NCBI RefSeq assembly: GCF_020165985.1
Contig: NZ_JAIUKZ010000004.1
Span: 101,472 to 165,471, forward strand
Direction of reading: 5' to 3'
Source: Bacillus sp. RAR_GA_16
GTDB taxonomy: Bacteria > Bacillota > Bacilli > Bacillales > Guptibacillaceae
DNA: 64,000 bases
Positions 28,486-36,780 of this stretch are shown here, piece after piece (the first letter of the stretch is position 1; every line of letters begins with the position of its first letter). The position numbers and the translations under genes were made by a program. Under the pieces are notes generated by a model that was given only the letters and a program-made list of their open reading frames with translations, did no database searches and was not told the origin of the DNA.

Positions 28486-29418
28486 ATGGAATTCACATTT
28501 CTAGGAACTGGGGCTGGTGTTCCTTCAACGAAACGAAACGTTAGTTCAACTGCTCTACGGTTGGATTCTGGAGAAGTTTGGTTGTTTGATTGCGGAGAAG
28601 CAACGCAGCATCAAATCCTTACATCTACCATTACCCTCAGTAAAGTGACCAAAATTTTCATTACACATTTACATGGTGATCATATATTCGGCCTGCCAGG
28701 CATTCTAGGAAGTCGTTCCTTTCAAGGCGGAGAGACGGAACTAAAGATATATGGCCCTAAAGGGCTTGCTCGTTTTATTAATACCGCCATGGAAATTAGC
28801 GGTACGTACCTTCGTTATCCGCTCCGTATGATAGAAGTAGAGGACGGTTTTCAGACGCAAGAGTCTGATATAAAGATTAAGGTAGCTTTACTGGAACATG
28901 GAATCGATAGTTTTGGTTATCGTTTAGAAGAAGCAGATAAGAACGGATCGTTAAATGTTGAAAAATTAAAATCACTTGGTGTTCAACCAGGTCCGATTTA
29001 TCAAAAATTCAAGAAGGGAGAATCCATTACATTAGAAAATGGAAACGAGATTCATGCGAGGGACGTCATTGGTCCACCAATCAAAGGAAGGCATATCGTT
29101 TATTGTGGGGACACACGGTTCCTAAAAAAAACGATCAGTTTTGCAACAAATGCTGATCTTCTGATTCATGAAGCTACTTTTTCAGGTGAGAAGTCTTCGC
29201 TAGCATTCGAGTATTATCACTCCACAACGAAGGAAGCGGCTCAAATTGCTAAGGAGGCTTATGTAAAAAAACTGCTACTTAACCATATAAGTTCACGTTA
29301 TCAAGATATTGATATGGAAGAACTTTTGTATGAAGCAAGAGCTGTTTTTGATAATACGGAGATCGTAGAAGATCATATGACAGTTCATCTACCATTAACA
29401 AAACCGAGCTCAAGATGA
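28486..29418 (+). CDS. rnz: Ribonuclease Z
   Basis: A 310-residue metallo-beta-lactamase-fold endonuclease that trims the 3' end of tRNA precursors lacking encoded CCA. N-terminal FLGTGAGVPSTKRN, zinc motif THLHGDHIFGLPG and the Gly/Pro-rich exosite region (LKSLGVQPGPIYQKFKKG) are diagnostic. Further ligands are in YCGDTR and LNHISSRY. Start at 28486 behind GAAGGAGG; in-frame codons upstream lack a ribosome site. The stop codon lies in the terminator hairpin. Confidence 0.95.
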   Translation: MEFTFLGTGAGVPSTKRNVSSTALRLDSGEVWLFDCGEATQHQILTSTITLSKVTKIFITHLHGDHIFGLPGILGSRSFQGGETELKIYGPKGLARFINTAMEISGTYLRYPLRMIEVEDGFQTQESDIKIKVALLEHGIDSFGYRLEEADKNGSLNVEKLKSLGVQPGPIYQKFKKGESITLENGNEIHARDVIGPPIKGRHIVYCGDTRFLKKTISFATNADLLIHEATFSGEKSSLAFEYYHSTTKEAAQIAKEAYVKKLLLNHISSRYQDIDMEELLYEARAVFDNTEIVEDHMTVHLPLTKPSSR

Positions 29419-29430
29419 GCTCGGTTTTGT
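29398..29430. terminator. Bidirectional terminator between rnz and namA
   Basis: Fourteen-base arms (29398-29411 and 29417-29430) with A-run on the left and T-run on the right. It contains the rnz TGA. Confidence 0.88.
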
Positions 29431-29443
29431 TCAAGGCTATGTC

Positions 29444-30463
29444 TTAATTCCAACCACGTTCATACTGTTTAGGTGCTTCTAGATCTGCCTCTAGTTCAGC
29501 TGCAGCAGTTCTCGCCCAGTAAGGATCTCTTAATAGTTCTCTCGCCAGCAAGACAAGATCAGCACGGTTGTTATGAATGATTTCTTCTGCCTGGAGAGGA
29601 TGGGTAATTAATCCAACTGCTCCAGTGGCCACCTTCGCTTCGTTTCGAATTTGCTCAGCGTGTTTAACTTGATATCCAGGAAAGGCGTCGATACTCGCTG
29701 GTACAACTCCGCCTGTACTACAATCAATAAGATCAACACCTTGCTTTTTCATTTCGTTTGAAAAATATACGAAGTCTTCCATTGTATTGCCCTCTTCGTG
29801 ATATTCTTCTGCAGAAATACGTACAAAAAGTGGGCCGTCCCAAACATCGTTCACTGCTGCAATGATTTCTTTAAGAAAACGATAGCGGTTTTCCTTTGAA
29901 CCACCGTACTCATCCTCACGTTTGTTTGTTAAGGGAGATAGAAACTCGTTTATTAAATAACCGTGGGCACCGTGAAGTTCAATAACATCAAACCCTGCTT
30001 CGTTCGCTCGTCGTGCACCTTCTTTAAAGGCCACAATTGTTTCATTAATTTGTTCAACCGTCATTTCTTCAGGTGTTTTCATTTTTTCACTAAAAGGAAT
30101 AGCTGAAGGCGCAATGATGGGGCCATCCAATACGGCTTTTCGGCCGGCATGGGCAAGTTGTATGCCTACTTTTGCTCCCTGCTCCTGAGAAAGCTGCACA
30201 ATTTTCTTCAATCCTTCTATATGGTCGTCACTCCAAATGCCAAGGTCCTGTGGAGAGATGCGGCCCTGTTCGGTAACAGCTGCTGCTTCTGTAATAATCA
30301 AACCAGTTCCTCCTACAGCTCTTGAAGTATAGTGTGTGTAATGGAAGTCTGTTGCTTTGCCGTCCATCGCTTCACACGAATACATGCACATAGGGCTCAT
30401 CACAATTCGGTTAGGAAATGTAACGTTTTTAATTGTATAAGGTGTAAATAATGCTGATGACAT
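29444..30463 (-). CDS. namA: NADPH dehydrogenase NamA (old yellow enzyme)
   Basis: A 339-residue FMN TIM-barrel oxidoreductase, very close to YqjM of B. subtilis. SPMCMYS contains the redox-tuning Cys26 and Tyr28 typical of the thermophilic-like old yellow enzymes. The His pair in [10 protein letters not shown] binds the substrate carbonyl, and the C-terminal YERGW supplies an arginine finger to the partner subunit. Reduces activated C=C bonds of enals, enones and nitro compounds. Ribosome site AAAGGAG. Confidence 0.95.
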   Translation of the reverse strand: MSSALFTPYTIKNVTFPNRIVMSPMCMYSCEAMDGKATDFHYTHYTSRAVGGTGLIITEAAAVTEQGRISPQDLGIWSDDHIEGLKKIVQLSQEQGAKVGIQLAHAGRKAVLDGPIIAPSAIPFSEKMKTPEEMTVEQINETIVAFKEGARRANEAGFDVIELHGAHGYLINEFLSPLTNKREDEYGGSKENRYRFLKEIIAAVNDVWDGPLFVRISAEEYHEEGNTMEDFVYFSNEMKKQGVDLIDCSTGGVVPASIDAFPGYQVKHAEQIRNEAKVATGAVGLITHPLQAEEIIHNNRADLVLLARELLRDPYWARTAAAELEADLEAPKQYERGWN

Positions 30464-30537
30464 GCGATCTCTCCTTTATTACTTCTTTCGTGACCCTAAG
30501 TATAGCATGTACAAAATGAGAAGTCGCAAATCGTGCT

Positions 30538-31323
30538 TTACTTTGTTATTATGCTCCAAATCTGTTTCCACCAAGGTTTTTTTTGTTGAGAAATTTGCTT
30601 GTTATGCATGATATTTAGAGCAAGGTCTGGAACATCCGTCATTAAACCGTCCACTTCCAAATCGAGAAATTGTCTGATCCATTTTTCTTCGTTAACCGTG
30701 TAAGGGCGTACTTTTATACCGTGAGATCGAACGGTTTTAATAAGTGGTGCATGGATGGATTTGAAATGAGGATGAATAGCTTTTGCTTTTAGTTTTTTAG
30801 CGTATTGCCATGGTTCATGTAAATTTCCTTTATAAAGAGGTGCAGTTTCTAATTTAGACCATAATTTATGGACTTCAAGCAATCGTTCATGTTCAAAACT
30901 AGAAATCAGCGTGTTTTTATCAGAACGATATTTTTTTATCATCGGTATGGCTGTCTGTGCAAGAAGGTCATCATCTTCTCGGTAGTATTTTAATTCAATA
31001 TTTAGCCACAAATCAGGATAATTGGAAGCGAAAGTCAATACTTCCTCCAAAGAAGGAATGCGTTCGTCTTGAAACTTTGGAGAAAACCAGCTGCCAGCGT
31101 CAAGGTTTTTAAGGTCGGCAAAAGTAGTATTGGTTACAATTCCTTTCCCAGAGGTGGTTCGCTTTAATGTGCGATCGTGAATGACAACCGGAATCCCGTC
31201 TTTTGACAGTTGGATATCAATTTCAATTCCTTCAGCTCCAAGCTCTACCGCCCGTTTATAAGCACTTAATGTATTCTCAGGACATTGTCGACTAGCGCCT
31301 CTATGAGCAAATATGATTGTCAT
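30538..31323 (-). CDS. Glycerophosphodiester phosphodiesterase
   Basis: A protein of about 261 residues with the GDPD motifs IFAHRGAS..CPENTLSAY and GIEIDIQLSKDGIPVVIHD, carrying the metal and catalytic His/Glu/Asp residues. It hydrolyses glycerophosphodiesters to glycerol 3-phosphate and an alcohol. No clear signal peptide, so probably cytosolic. The ATG at 31323 was chosen since the motif normally begins a few residues in; an open frame continues to TTG 31353. Confidence 0.9.
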   Translation of the reverse strand: MTIIFAHRGASRQCPENTLSAYKRAVELGAEGIEIDIQLSKDGIPVVIHDRTLKRTTSGKGIVTNTTFADLKNLDAGSWFSPKFQDERIPSLEEVLTFASNYPDLWLNIELKYYREDDDLLAQTAIPMIKKYRSDKNTLISSFEHERLLEVHKLWSKLETAPLYKGNLHEPWQYAKKLKAKAIHPHFKSIHAPLIKTVRSHGIKVRPYTVNEEKWIRQFLDLEVDGLMTDVPDLALNIMHNKQISQQKKPWWKQIWSIITK

Positions 31324-31542
31324 GATTTTCCCCATTTCTTCTGGTCTTTTCAAGTTTTGTATGTATAAAATATGATAAAGTAAACTTCTATTCGAACCTT
31401 TTAGAAAACTTGTACCTTACCTAAATGGTCTTAAAATGGCTTAGGTGATGTGACGGAGAGTCGTTCATAAAAGTCCGTCTATGCCCATTTAACCTACCAA
31501 AAACAGGGGGATTTTGCAAAAAAAAAGAGAAGGGGCGATGAG

Positions 31543-33159
31543 ATGGAGAAATGGCAATCAAAAGAAACGCTTATGTATTTGTTGTCGAGACTTGTCGAAC
31601 ATCAGAGTATTACAGGTTCTTACCCAGAGGTAGCACTTGCAGAATACATCCATCTTCAGCTTCAGGATTTAGACTATTTTAAAGAAAATCCACAAATGCT
31701 TGCTCTTCATCCAACAAGTGATGGTCGTTCTTTTGTTACAGGGCTCATAAAGAATGGTACAGCGAAGAAAACCGTTATTTTAATCAGTCATTTCGATGTA
31801 GTTGATGTAGAAGATTACGGACAATTAAAAAATCTTGCATTCAGTCCGTACGACTTAACAGAAGAAATATACAAGAATCTCGATAAAATGCCACTAGAAG
31901 TCCAGAATGATCTTGAGAATGGAGAGTGGGTGTTTGGTCGAGGTGTGATGGATATGAAAGCCGGAATTGCCTTGCAGATGAGCATGCTTGAAAAAGCAAA
32001 TGCTGGTGAGTTTGATGGCAATCTTTTGTTTCTGACTGTTCCAGATGAAGAAGCCAATTCATTAGGGATGATCGAAGCTGTTCCAGTGCTCGTTGAAATG
32101 GCGAAACAACATGATCTCACTTATACAGCGTGTTTAAATTCTGAACCTGTTTTCACGAATTATCCTGGTGATCAAAATCTTTATGTTTATTCTGGATCAA
32201 TTGGCAAGTTACTTCCTGGTTTTTTCTGTTATGGTCAAGAAACCCATGTTGGTGAGCCATTCTCTGGCTTAAATGCGAATTACATGGTGGCAGAAGTTAC
32301 AAAAGAGTTAGAATTAAATGCTGATTTCTGTGAAGTCGTTGATGGAGAAGTAACCCCTCCGCCAACTAATTTAATGCAAAAGGATTTAAAAGAAGGCTAT
32401 TCGGTTCAAATTCCACATGTAGGCGTCACGCTTTTTAATGTATTAGGGATGGAAAGTAGCATTCAACAAATTACGGATAAATTGATGAAGGCTGTAAAAA
32501 CTGCTGCAAGGCGTATTGAACATCACTATTTAGAAAAAGCCACTGCTTTCTCAATGCTTCAAAGTTATGTTCCTGAGCCGTTTAAAGTGAATGTGTTAAC
32601 CTATGAACAATTGCACCAACGGGCCGTGACGTTGTTCGGAGAAGCGGAGATTAAGCGTCGCCAGGATTACATCTCAGCAAATTATAAAGATCTTGGGGAT
32701 CGAGATCTTTCCACTAGAATGGTCTTTGATCTCGCTGCGCTTTGTAAAGATGATGGGCCAATGATCGTTCTTTTCTATAACCCGCCATTCTACCCAGCCG
32801 TTTCTTCTCGTCATGATCCATTTATTCAGGAAACGATTCAACGTGTGATGGCTTATAGTGACACAAAGCATGATGTGATGTTAAAACCACAGCATTACTT
32901 TCCGGGGCTCTCAGATTTAAGCTTTGTTGGGTTAGAACGAACGAAGGAAACGATTCAGCCACTAATGAGCAATATGCCTTTATACGGACAATCTTACACA
33001 TTACCACTCGATGCGCTTGAGCAATTGAAGGTTCCTGTTATGAATCTTGGACCAAAGGGAAGAGATGCGCATAAATGGACGGAACGACTCGAACTAACCT
33101 ATTCTTTTGAAACATTACATGAAATGCTTCCATATACCATTAAACAACTTCTTAGATAA
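31543..33159 (+). CDS. yqjN: RocB-like M20 family peptidase (YqjN)
   Basis: A 538-residue protein of the RocB/YqjN branch of M20 peptidases. Zinc-ligand motifs are ILISHFDVVDVEDYG, GRGVMDMKAGIALQ and VPDEEANSLG. The size (about 540) and the long inserted domain are typical of this branch rather than of ordinary aminoacylases. Probable amidohydrolase in amino-acid or peptide breakdown; the substrate is not known. Located after namA as in B. subtilis. Confidence 0.85.
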   Translation: MEKWQSKETLMYLLSRLVEHQSITGSYPEVALAEYIHLQLQDLDYFKENPQMLALHPTSDGRSFVTGLIKNGTAKKTVILISHFDVVDVEDYGQLKNLAFSPYDLTEEIYKNLDKMPLEVQNDLENGEWVFGRGVMDMKAGIALQMSMLEKANAGEFDGNLLFLTVPDEEANSLGMIEAVPVLVEMAKQHDLTYTACLNSEPVFTNYPGDQNLYVYSGSIGKLLPGFFCYGQETHVGEPFSGLNANYMVAEVTKELELNADFCEVVDGEVTPPPTNLMQKDLKEGYSVQIPHVGVTLFNVLGMESSIQQITDKLMKAVKTAARRIEHHYLEKATAFSMLQSYVPEPFKVNVLTYEQLHQRAVTLFGEAEIKRRQDYISANYKDLGDRDLSTRMVFDLAALCKDDGPMIVLFYNPPFYPAVSSRHDPFIQETIQRVMAYSDTKHDVMLKPQHYFPGLSDLSFVGLERTKETIQPLMSNMPLYGQSYTLPLDALEQLKVPVMNLGPKGRDAHKWTERLELTYSFETLHEMLPYTIKQLLR

Positions 33160-33229
33160 AGCGTTTTTCTTCTAAACAAAAAGGAAAGTTTGCTATCATA
33201 TAAGAATCCAGTTGAAAAGGAGATTCTTT

Positions 33230-33625
33230 ATGATAAAAACAGTTCGTCGGATTGGGCTAGTGCTATTTGCTTTCTTCTTTATTTTTGCGGGTATTGCACA
33301 TTTCGTCCAGGGGGAAGGGTTTGTAGCAATGCTTCCTGAATGGGTACCGTTCCGCCTTGGCTTGATTTATGTAACAGGCGTTCTTGAAATTGTGTTAGCT
33401 ATTTTGCTTCTTATTCCAACTACACGGAAGCAGGCACGATTTTGGACAGCAGTTTATTTGATTCTTATTTTCCCTGCTAATATTTATGCAGCGATTGCAG
33501 GAGTTCCAGCACCTGGACAGGAAGAAGCAAATAAAATGCTACTTTGGATTCGTTTACTATTCCAACCATTATTAATTTGGTGGGTGCTATGGGCTGCAAA
33601 ACAAAAGAATCATTCACCGCGTTAG
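33230..33625 (+). CDS. DoxX-family membrane protein
   Basis: A 131-residue, four-helix membrane protein. The N-terminal segment FFIFAGIAHF followed by an EWVPF/LGLIYVTGVLEI pattern is characteristic of DoxX/MauE-like proteins. Start at ATG 33230 behind AAAAGGAG; an in-frame TTG lies upstream at 33212. Function uncertain; relatives have been linked to redox stress. Confidence 0.8.
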   Translation: MIKTVRRIGLVLFAFFFIFAGIAHFVQGEGFVAMLPEWVPFRLGLIYVTGVLEIVLAILLLIPTTRKQARFWTAVYLILIFPANIYAAIAGVPAPGQEEANKMLLWIRLLFQPLLIWWVLWAAKQKNHSPR

Positions 33626-33726
33626 TGTTATAGAAAGTTCCTTCATGTTAGCTTCTTGTTTCATCATAGTATCTTATTAAATGGGAAGAATAATGACAAA
33701 ACAAGTTCGTGAGGGGGAGACAGGTA

Positions 33727-33933
33727 GTGGAACAAGTAACCTTGAAAATTGATGGAATGACTGGCGATTATTGTGCAGCAGTTATTCGTAGCGCCCTACT
33801 AGAATCAGACGGTGTATCAGCTGTTGAAATTCATTGTAAAGAAGGAAATGCAGAGGTTACCTTTGATCCAAGCAAGGTATCTCGGTCTGCTTTGCAAGAA
33901 ATAGTGGAAAACCAGGGATACGTCGTATCATAG
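33727..33933 (+). CDS. Heavy-metal-associated (HMA) domain protein with a degenerate metal site
   Basis: A 68-residue CopZ-like ferredoxin-fold domain (beta-alpha-beta-beta-alpha-beta). The metal loop GMTGDYC keeps the second Cys but has Gly where CopZ proteins have the first Cys (GMTCxxC). Start GTG 33727 behind GAGGGGGAGA. With one cysteine left, ordinary copper delivery is doubtful. It could bind through a dimer or have another role. Confidence 0.8.
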   Translation: MEQVTLKIDGMTGDYCAAVIRSALLESDGVSAVEIHCKEGNAEVTFDPSKVSRSALQEIVENQGYVVS

Positions 33934-33963
33934 AAAAACCAGCTGACTTGTCAGCTGGTTTTT
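33934..33963. terminator. Bidirectional terminator
   Basis: AAAAACCAGCTGA and TCAGCTGGTTTTT around a short loop. It begins at the stop codon of the HMA gene and faces azoR. Confidence 0.85.
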
Positions 33964-33978
33964 AATAAGTGAGTGATA

Positions 33979-34614
33979 TTAGAATGTGTGTGCAGCATCT
34001 TTCGCACGTGCAATTGCATTCTCTTTAATTTCTTCTGCTTTTTCTGGCATCGCGTTATGACCTTCAACAAACAGTCCTTCGTAGCTTGGAACGCCATAGA
34101 ATTGCATCATTGTTGTAAAGTAGCGATGTCCCATCTCCATTTCAGCCGCAGGACCTTCTGAATATACCCCACCGCGCGCCTGAATGTGAATCGCTTTTTT
34201 ATCGGTTAATAGACCAACTGGTCCATTTTCAGTATATTTAAAGGCTTTACCAGCTACTGAAACGGAGTCAAAATAAGCTTTCATTACTGGAGGGAAAGAG
34301 AAATTCCACAGTGGTGTGACGAATATATATTTATCAGCCTCAATAAATTCTTCACTTAATTCATTAAGACGCTGAACTTTTTCTTGCTCGCTAGCAGATA
34401 ATTCTTCGAAACCTTTGCCCGACTGTAACTTACCCCAGCCGCTAAAAACATCCGCATCAATTTGAGGGATGTGCTCACGATAAAGGTCGAGGTGAACAAC
34501 CTGATCGTTTTTATTCGCTTCTTTGTAAGTGTCGATAAAGGCTTTTCCTACTGCCATACTATAAGATTGTGTATCATCGTGTGGATGAGCTGTGATGTAT
34601 AATACTTTTGCCAT
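33979..34614 (-). CDS. azoR: FMN-dependent NADH-azoreductase
   Basis: A 211-residue flavodoxin-fold quinone/azo reductase of the AzoR family. Evidence is the N-terminal [18 protein letters not shown], the flavin loop [18 protein letters not shown] and [12 protein letters not shown]. It reduces quinones by two electrons, protecting against quinone stress. Start at 34614, within an ATG-rich leader (ATG also at 34626 and 34635). An MhqR-like inverted repeat lies just upstream. Confidence 0.9.
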   Translation of the reverse strand: MAKVLYITAHPHDDTQSYSMAVGKAFIDTYKEANKNDQVVHLDLYREHIPQIDADVFSGWGKLQSGKGFEELSASEQEKVQRLNELSEEFIEADKYIFVTPLWNFSFPPVMKAYFDSVSVAGKAFKYTENGPVGLLTDKKAIHIQARGGVYSEGPAAEMEMGHRYFTTMMQFYGVPSYEGLFVEGHNAMPEKAEEIKENAIARAKDAAHTF

Positions 34615-34645
34615 TTCAATATCCATTCCTTTCATGATGTGTGAA

Positions 34646-34682
34646 TTTATCTCGAATTAAATTATTCTTAATTCAGGATAAA
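34646..34682 (-). promoter_or_regulatory. Inverted-repeat operator upstream of azoR, MhqR-like
   Basis: Fifteen-base arms TTTATCTCGAATTAA (34646-34660) and TTAATTCAGGATAAA (34668-34682) match at 13 of 15 positions around 7 bases. The half-site TATCTCGAATT is the same as the half-site I recall for the B. subtilis MhqR operator, which controls azoR2 and other quinone-stress genes. Regulator identity is inferred; no mhqR is in the window. Confidence 0.5.
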
Positions 34683-34751
34683 TTATAAAGGAGGTTGATT
34701 CTGGTTTCAAGTATTTTGCTTACAAATATATTTCGTTAGGTGAAAGAGGAA

Positions 34752-34780
34752 TAAAAAAAGCCTCGCTTTTAAGGCGAGGC
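34752..34780 (-). terminator. Terminator of the 45-aa ORF
   Basis: GCCTCGC and GCGAGGC arms with the A-run at 34752-34759 forming a T-run on the minus strand. Immediately downstream of the ORF stop. Confidence 0.85.
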
Positions 34781-34918
34781 TTAGCTTTTAGGCTGCTGAT
34801 ATGGATTACCGCTGAGGTTTTTTCTGACTTCATCTGTAAGGATAAAAGGTTGTTTTTTTTCAATAGGGGTTGAAGGGGGACTATAGCTTCCATCAAAATG
34901 AATGGGTTTACCAATCAT
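34781..34918 (-). CDS. Small protein of 45 residues, unrecognised
   Basis: ATG at 34918 preceded by AAAAGGAGGCGAT (an excellent ribosome site) and TAA at 34781-34783 touching a strong terminator, so the whole gene signature is present. The protein begins MIGKPIHFDGSYSPPS and ends SGNPYQQPKS. It is polar, Pro/Lys/Gln-rich, without a membrane helix or signal. I do not recognise the family. It fills the gap between azoR and cls and is transcribed alone. Confidence 0.7.
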   Translation of the reverse strand: MIGKPIHFDGSYSPPSTPIEKKQPFILTDEVRKNLSGNPYQQPKS

Positions 34919-35122
34919 TAGATCGCCTCCTTTTCTCGTATTATGTTTATTTTACTTTTAATTTCAAACAAATGGAAGGTATTCCATGATTTTAAAGGTG
35001 AAGTTCTTCTATTAAAAGAAAATGTGATATCTTTAAATTGTGAATCTTAATAACAGGTTTTAAATGATGTAAACTTAATTTAAGACGTCATTTGTTACGG
35101 TGTTTGTTAAAGGAGTTATTTT

Positions 35123-36569
35123 ATGCACATTATATCAATTTTATTAGGGGTTTTATTTGTACTTAATCTTGGGTTTGCCGCTCTCGTTATTTTTCTTGAA
35201 CGTAAAGATGCTGGTGCTACATGGGCCTGGCTAATGGTTTTGCTTTTTATCCCTCTTCTTGGGTTTGTGATGTACCTGGTGTTTGGTCAAAACCTCAGCA
35301 GAAGGCGGTTGTTTGACTGGGATAACATTAAGAAAGTAGGAATTGAGGATTTAATAGAGGAACAGGTTAGTGAAATAAAAAGCGGTATTTATCCATTTAG
35401 GCATGAAGAAATTGCACGACATAAGGACCTGATTTATATGCATCTCGTTAATGATGATGCAGTGCTAACGCAGGACAATGCGATTCACATTTTTTCAGAC
35501 GGTAAAAAAAAGTTTGATTCTCTAATTGAGGATATTGGGCGTGCGAAGGATCATATTCATTTTCAATATTACATCTTCCAAAAAGATGAATTGGGAAAAA
35601 GAATTGTCAAAAAGCTCGCTCAAAAGGCGCAAGAAGGAGTAAAAGTTCGCCTTCTTTATGATGAGATGGGATCGCGAAAAACAAGGAAGCGATTTTTCAG
35701 GGAACTGATTGAAGCAGGCGGAGAAGTAGAGGTCTTTTTTCCCTCACGTATTCCTTATGTTAATACGCGACTGAATTACCGAAACCATCGTAAGCTTGTT
35801 ATTATTGACGGTACTCTTGGCTATGTTGGTGGATTTAATGTCGGGGATGAGTATCTTGGATTAAACCCGAAGTTCGGATATTGGCGAGATACACACCTTC
35901 GCATCGAGGGAAGTGCAACTCTTGCGATGCAAACCAGGTTTTTGCTAGATTGGAATCATGCTGCACGAAATAAGGTAGGGTATGAAGCTTGCTATTTCCC
36001 AATCGTTGAACCAATAGGAAAAGCAGGGGTTCAAGTTGTGAGCAGTGGACCTGATTCCGAATGGGAACAGATTCAAGAATGGATATATTAAGTTGATTAC
36101 CTCTGCCAAACAAACAATCTTTATCCAAACACCTTATTTTATACCTGATGCAAGCCTACTCGATGCACTTCGTATCGCAGCCCTTAGCGGTGTAGATGTT
36201 AGATTGATGATTCCGAATAAGCCTGACCATCCGTTTGTCTATTGGGCGACTTATTCCTACGTTGGCGAACTACTAAAAGCAGGGGCAAGAATATATATTT
36301 ATCAAAATGGTTTTGTTCATGCAAAAACGATAACAGTTGATCGCGAAATTTCTTCGGTTGGAACTGCAAATATTGATGTGCGCAGTTTTCGATTGAATTT
36401 TGAAGTGAACGCCTTTATCTATGACGAACAAATATCTACTGAATTAGAGAATATTTTTATTGAAGATATGAAGAAAAGCGTGGAATTAACAGAAGAAGCC
36501 TATTTAGACAGGTCACTTTGGATTCGATTTAAAGAGTCGATTTCAAGGTTGCTGTCTCCTATTCTCTAA
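35123..36569 (+). pseudogene. cls: Cardiolipin synthase, frameshifted
   Basis: Two N-terminal membrane helices (residues ~1-22 and 30-52) and two PLD domains. The first HKD motif is NHRKLVIIDG, the second HAKTITVDR. The first frame ends at 36091 after SEWEQIQEW. The second frame begins with [19 protein letters not shown], the normal continuation. Dropping one base from GATTC at 36070-36074 restores a 481-residue protein, the usual Cls length. It joins two phosphatidylglycerol molecules into cardiolipin. Monocistronic, ending in a strong terminator. Confidence 0.88.
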
Positions 36570-36590
36570 ATATTTCCATCTTTCTTATCG

Positions 36591-36620
36591 AAAAGCGTGC
36601 TAACCGAGCACGCTTTTTTT
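36591..36620 (+). terminator. Terminator after cls
   Basis: AAAGCGTGC and GCACGCTTT arms, 7-base loop, T-run. Confidence 0.88.
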
Positions 36621-36780
36621 CTATCATTTATTAGAAAATAAGCAGGCATTTCATGAAACGTTCTTTCTATTTCAGCCTATAGATGAAAAAGTTTGAATAT
36701 ATTTTCTAATAAGGAAAAAAGTCCTAATGATCCTATGTTATGATAGTTGGGAAGATCAGGAAATGAGTGGGGGAAGGCCT

